A stretch of 8,544 bases of DNA from Acidobacteriota bacterium. Lineage in GTDB: Bacteria; Acidobacteriota; Blastocatellia; Pyrinomonadales; Pyrinomonadaceae. Numbering within the stretch: position 1 is the stretch's first letter; the number at the start of each line of letters is the position of its first letter. The stretch spans positions 1 through 8,544 of the forward strand of contig JAEWBM010000157.1 in NCBI GenBank assembly GCA_023391155.1. Reading direction: 5' to 3'. Below are positions 6,611-8,544 of the stretch, piece after piece. The notes beneath the pieces are model-generated. The model made no database searches. It was given only the letters and a program-made list of their open reading frames with translations, and was not told the DNA's origin. The position numbers and the translations under genes were made by a program.

Positions 6611-7997
6611 AATTTTCAAAAGTGACGCCTAAAGCGATAAATAGATCGGCTTGAGCGCGGTACCGTTCGGTAAGCGTTTCGGTTAGGTCCCGGTTTGCCT
6701 CCAGCAGTTTGCGCTGCTCCGAGATCAGGTCCGTGATCTTTAATTCGCCGATCTCGTAAACGCGGCGAATGGTCGCGATATTTTCCCGGCTACGCGGCAG
6801 CACCGCAGTATCCAATATCGTGAGTGCCCGCTTTGCGGCATCGATGCGCTGGAACGCCGTTATGATCTCGTTCTTGACGACCTGCTCGGCGAATGTCCGG
6901 CGTTCCTGAGCCTGCCGGATCGCTATCTCTGCCTCGGCCCTCGCACCTTGCTTTCGGTCGAAGATCGGCAGGCCGATCGAGACGCCAAAGGTAAGGCTGC
7001 GGTCGTTCTGGAAAAATGGGCCGCGCGGATCGTCGATACCGGTACGTTCCTGCGTGTAGCGCGAGTATGCGGTAAGATCTGGTTTGTTTTGAGAGCGGAT
7101 CAGCCGCAGCCCAGCGCGTGCCAATTGCTCCTCAAGTTCCGCCAGACGAATCTCCGGACGATTTCGTTGTCCGACAGTGACACTCGTTTCAAGCGTCGCC
7201 GGGAGCAGCGGTAATGACGCCGTAGAGAGTTCTTCACGGAGCCTGAACGGCTGCTCGAATGGAACACCGGCATAGAATTTTAGCTTCGATATCGCGGCTT
7301 GGAGCTTGCCTTCGACGAGATGCCGACGCGCTCTGAGCCGCTCGACTTCGGTTTGGAGAAGGTTCAGCTCCAGCGGCGCTGACTCGCCTTCGTTAACACG
7401 AATTTGCACAAAAAGAACCGCTTCAGTGTCCAGGCCGAGCAACTCTTCGAGCACGGCGAGTTCTTTCAAAGCCGCAAGAGCTTCGGCGTAATTGACAAAG
7501 ATTTGGCTCGCTAATTCTCTTTGCCTGGCCGTCACTTCCGCCTCTCTCAGTGTTATCTCCGCTTGGGCCAGATCGATACGGCGTTGTCGCTGCCCGTAAA
7601 CATCCAGCGGGACTGATACGCCCACGCTCAGTTCGCGTTCGCCGGACGAGCCGACCAGACTCCCGGTTGATTGTTCCACCTCAAGAGTCGGATTCGGTCG
7701 CACCCCCGCTTGCCGCAGCCTCGCTCGAGCCTTCTCCACTTCCAGGCGAGCGATCTTTATGTCACCGTTGTTTCCGAACGCGCTCTTTACGATGTCCGCA
7801 AGCGGAACGCCGTCATCCTGGCTGTAGTAATCTGCGACAACCGAAACTACAAGCGGCTTAGGGTCGCTTGCTGTAGCCCGACTTCCATTCGGGTTCGTGT
7901 CGGCGGACGCAATCGCGCCTTGTGGGTGGCCTGCAGCCGCGGCGAGACCGACTAAACTCAATACGCACAAAATGCGCATTGGATACTTCAAAATCAT
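6609..7997 (-). CDS. czcC: CzcC-type outer membrane factor (TolC family)
   Basis: This 462-residue protein is of the outer membrane efflux protein family, which forms the trimeric channel through which the RND complex releases metal. An N-terminal signal peptide (about 1-22, hydrophobic 9-22) ends near an A-A-A-G site. There is no lipobox, as the cysteine at 11 lies inside the hydrophobic core, so it is probably not a lipoprotein. Two homologous halves follow (about 66-260 and 273-458). Each has long heptad-like helices and a strand region with the family's P-N-P-x-L (101-105) and G-L-P-I-F (342-346) type motifs. The start used is the ATG at 7997, with AGGA nine bases upstream; a second in-frame ATG at 7979 would leave a shorter signal peptide. 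It is followed by czcB after eight bases. Confidence 0.93.
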   Translation of the reverse strand: MILKYPMRILCVLSLVGLAAAAGHPQGAIASADTNPNGSRATASDPKPLVVSVVADYYSQDDGVPLADIVKSAFGNNGDIKIARLEVEKARARLRQAGVRPNPTLEVEQSTGSLVGSSGERELSVGVSVPLDVYGQRQRRIDLAQAEITLREAEVTARQRELASQIFVNYAEALAALKELAVLEELLGLDTEAVLFVQIRVNEGESAPLELNLLQTEVERLRARRHLVEGKLQAAISKLKFYAGVPFEQPFRLREELSTASLPLLPATLETSVTVGQRNRPEIRLAELEEQLARAGLRLIRSQNKPDLTAYSRYTQERTGIDDPRGPFFQNDRSLTFGVSIGLPIFDRKQGARAEAEIAIRQAQERRTFAEQVVKNEIITAFQRIDAAKRALTILDTAVLPRSRENIATIRRVYEIGELKITDLISEQRKLLEANRDLTETLTERYRAQADLFIALGVTFEN

Positions 7998-8030
7998 TTG
8001 TGTAATTCCTGATCAAACAACGCCTGGGGC

Positions 8031-8067
8031 TCCCGCTTCCGCTTCTGTAGAAGCACAAGCAGCGGGA
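8031..8067 (-). repeat. Imperfect hairpin in the czcC leader
   Basis: Outer arms of seven pairs (plus strand TCCCGCT at 8031-8037, AGCGGGA at 8061-8067) enclose an asymmetric internal loop and inner arms of six pairs (GCTTCT 8041-8046, AGAAGC 8049-8054) around two bases. It lies 33 bases upstream of the czcC start. No T-run follows on the minus strand, so it is not a classical intrinsic terminator. It could be an mRNA stability or processing element separating expression of the leading gene from czcC, or chance. Confidence 0.45.
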
Positions 8068-8138
8068 TCCGCAGACCAATCGACAGATCCGGTTCAGACA
8101 CATTGCCCGAAACCAGACTTATCCAAAAGCCAGATCGA

Positions 8139-8534
8139 TCAGGAAAATTTTGGAGGCAGGTAAGGAGGGGGGAGCGAACTAGAAAAAGCGTTCGCATAAC
8201 CGATCGTCATCGCATCCGCCCGGATAGCGGAGGGCTCGGTGCCTACGACTACGCAGGGGATCGCGGCTGCATGACAAAGACACTCGTCATTGCAGTAAGC
8301 AGGTCCGTCGTCCGTACGGGCGGCAGACTGTTCAATAGAAGCTTCTTCTGGGTCAGATGATTCCCGGAATTCAGAAACGACCGCCGTATCAGAGGAGCGT
8401 AGATTTGCTGCAACGGCCGAAGGTTCATCACAGAAAACGGGGCATAAAAGTTCAATCGCGACAAGGCAGATCCAAAAAGCGACAAATCGCTTTTTCACTA
8501 CTCGTCTGCGGAGCGATCGAAAAATCCCGTTCAT
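8139..8534 (-). CDS. Small exported Cys-containing protein of unknown function, first gene of the efflux operon
   Basis: Up to 131 residues. A basic N-terminus (R7 to R16) is followed by a hydrophobic stretch (about 17-34) with C23, C31 and C35, which looks like a signal peptide or membrane anchor. A polar, acidic, low-complexity segment follows (45-76). Then comes a cysteine cluster, C81-x3-C85-x-C87-H88, with C94 nearby, a likely metal or disulfide site. The end is proline-rich (L-P-P-P-Y-L-P-P-K-F-S). I do not recognise a named family; small exported Cys/His proteins do occur ahead of heavy-metal RND operons. The ATG at 8534 lacks a good ribosome binding site, and the frame stays open to the right edge, so the true start could be upstream. 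Inferred role: periplasmic metal binding or sensing. Coding is supported by the long frame and secretion-type architecture, but not proven. Confidence 0.65.
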   Translation of the reverse strand: MNGIFRSLRRRVVKKRFVAFWICLVAIELLCPVFCDEPSAVAANLRSSDTAVVSEFRESSDPEEASIEQSAARTDDGPAYCNDECLCHAAAIPCVVVGTEPSAIRADAMTIGYANAFSSSLPPPYLPPKFS

Positions 8535-8544
8535 AAGTTCGTCA

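Larger units (their letters stand above)
187..8534 (-). other. Heavy-metal efflux operon (predicted single transcription unit)
   Basis: Seven consecutive minus-strand genes with no convincing gene on the other strand. From czcC onward the gaps are 8, 13, 52, 6 and 4 bases, which strongly suggests co-transcription and some translational coupling. The only longer spacer is 141 bases, between the leading small exported protein and czcC. The gene set combines inner-membrane carriers into the periplasm (two CDFs), a trans-envelope tripartite pump (CzcCBA) and a P-II-like protein. No terminator with a T-tract is visible after the last gene, so the unit could continue beyond the left edge. The promoter is probably beyond the right edge. 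Confidence 0.8.

Noticed and set aside
7858..8103. Minus-strand frame of 81 codons with a cysteine-rich beginning (M-C-L-N-R-I-C), overlapping the czcC start
   Set aside because: Tempting as a metal-binding leader peptide, but more than half of it overlaps the czcC signal peptide region out of frame, and there is no good ribosome binding site.

Overview
The window carries one compact operon for divalent heavy-metal efflux. All seven genes lie on the minus strand, so transcription runs from the right edge (about 8534) to about 187. The organism is a Gram-negative (two-membrane) bacterium, because the operon encodes a complete inner membrane - periplasm - outer membrane export system. Base composition is moderately GC-rich. 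The lineage cannot be fixed from the sequence. The small exported Cys-containing protein ahead of the efflux genes and the overall style suggest Acidobacteriota, but this is a low-confidence impression.

Layout in transcription order: (1) 8139-8534, a small exported protein of unknown function with a C-x3-C-x-C-H cluster and a proline-rich tail; (2) a 141-base spacer with a strong imperfect hairpin at 8031-8067; (3) 6609-7997, a CzcC-like TolC-family outer membrane factor; (4) 5083-6600, a CzcB-like periplasmic adaptor with an acidic cytoplasmic N-terminus; (5) 4275-5069, a cation diffusion facilitator (CDF) fused to an N-terminal HMA-like domain; (6) 3608-4222, a second, shorter CDF with a Cys-Cys N-terminus; (7) 497-3601, a CzcA-type heavy-metal RND pump; (8) 187-492, a P-II-like protein without the uridylylation tyrosine and without the usual C-terminus. 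Spacers from gene 3 onward are 4 to 52 bases, and two junctions have clear Shine-Dalgarno sequences. Bases 1-186 hold no convincing gene.

How the genes probably work together (inference): the two CDF carriers move cytoplasmic metal into the periplasm. The CzcCBA complex then takes metal from the periplasm and expels it across the outer membrane. The pump has the D-D-E proton-relay signature of divalent-cation (Zn/Co/Cd/Ni) HME-RND proteins and lacks the methionine triad of Cu/Ag pumps. The P-II-like protein, coupled directly behind the pump gene, keeps the nucleotide-binding B-loop and may tune the pump to energy or metal status. No dedicated transcriptional regulator lies in the window; the promoter is expected upstream of the right edge.

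The families themselves are known. The points most worth a second look are the C-B-CDF-CDF-A-PII order, the two CDFs with non-canonical fifth-helix metal sites, the stripped-down histidine-containing P-II-like protein, and the uncharacterised leading exported protein.
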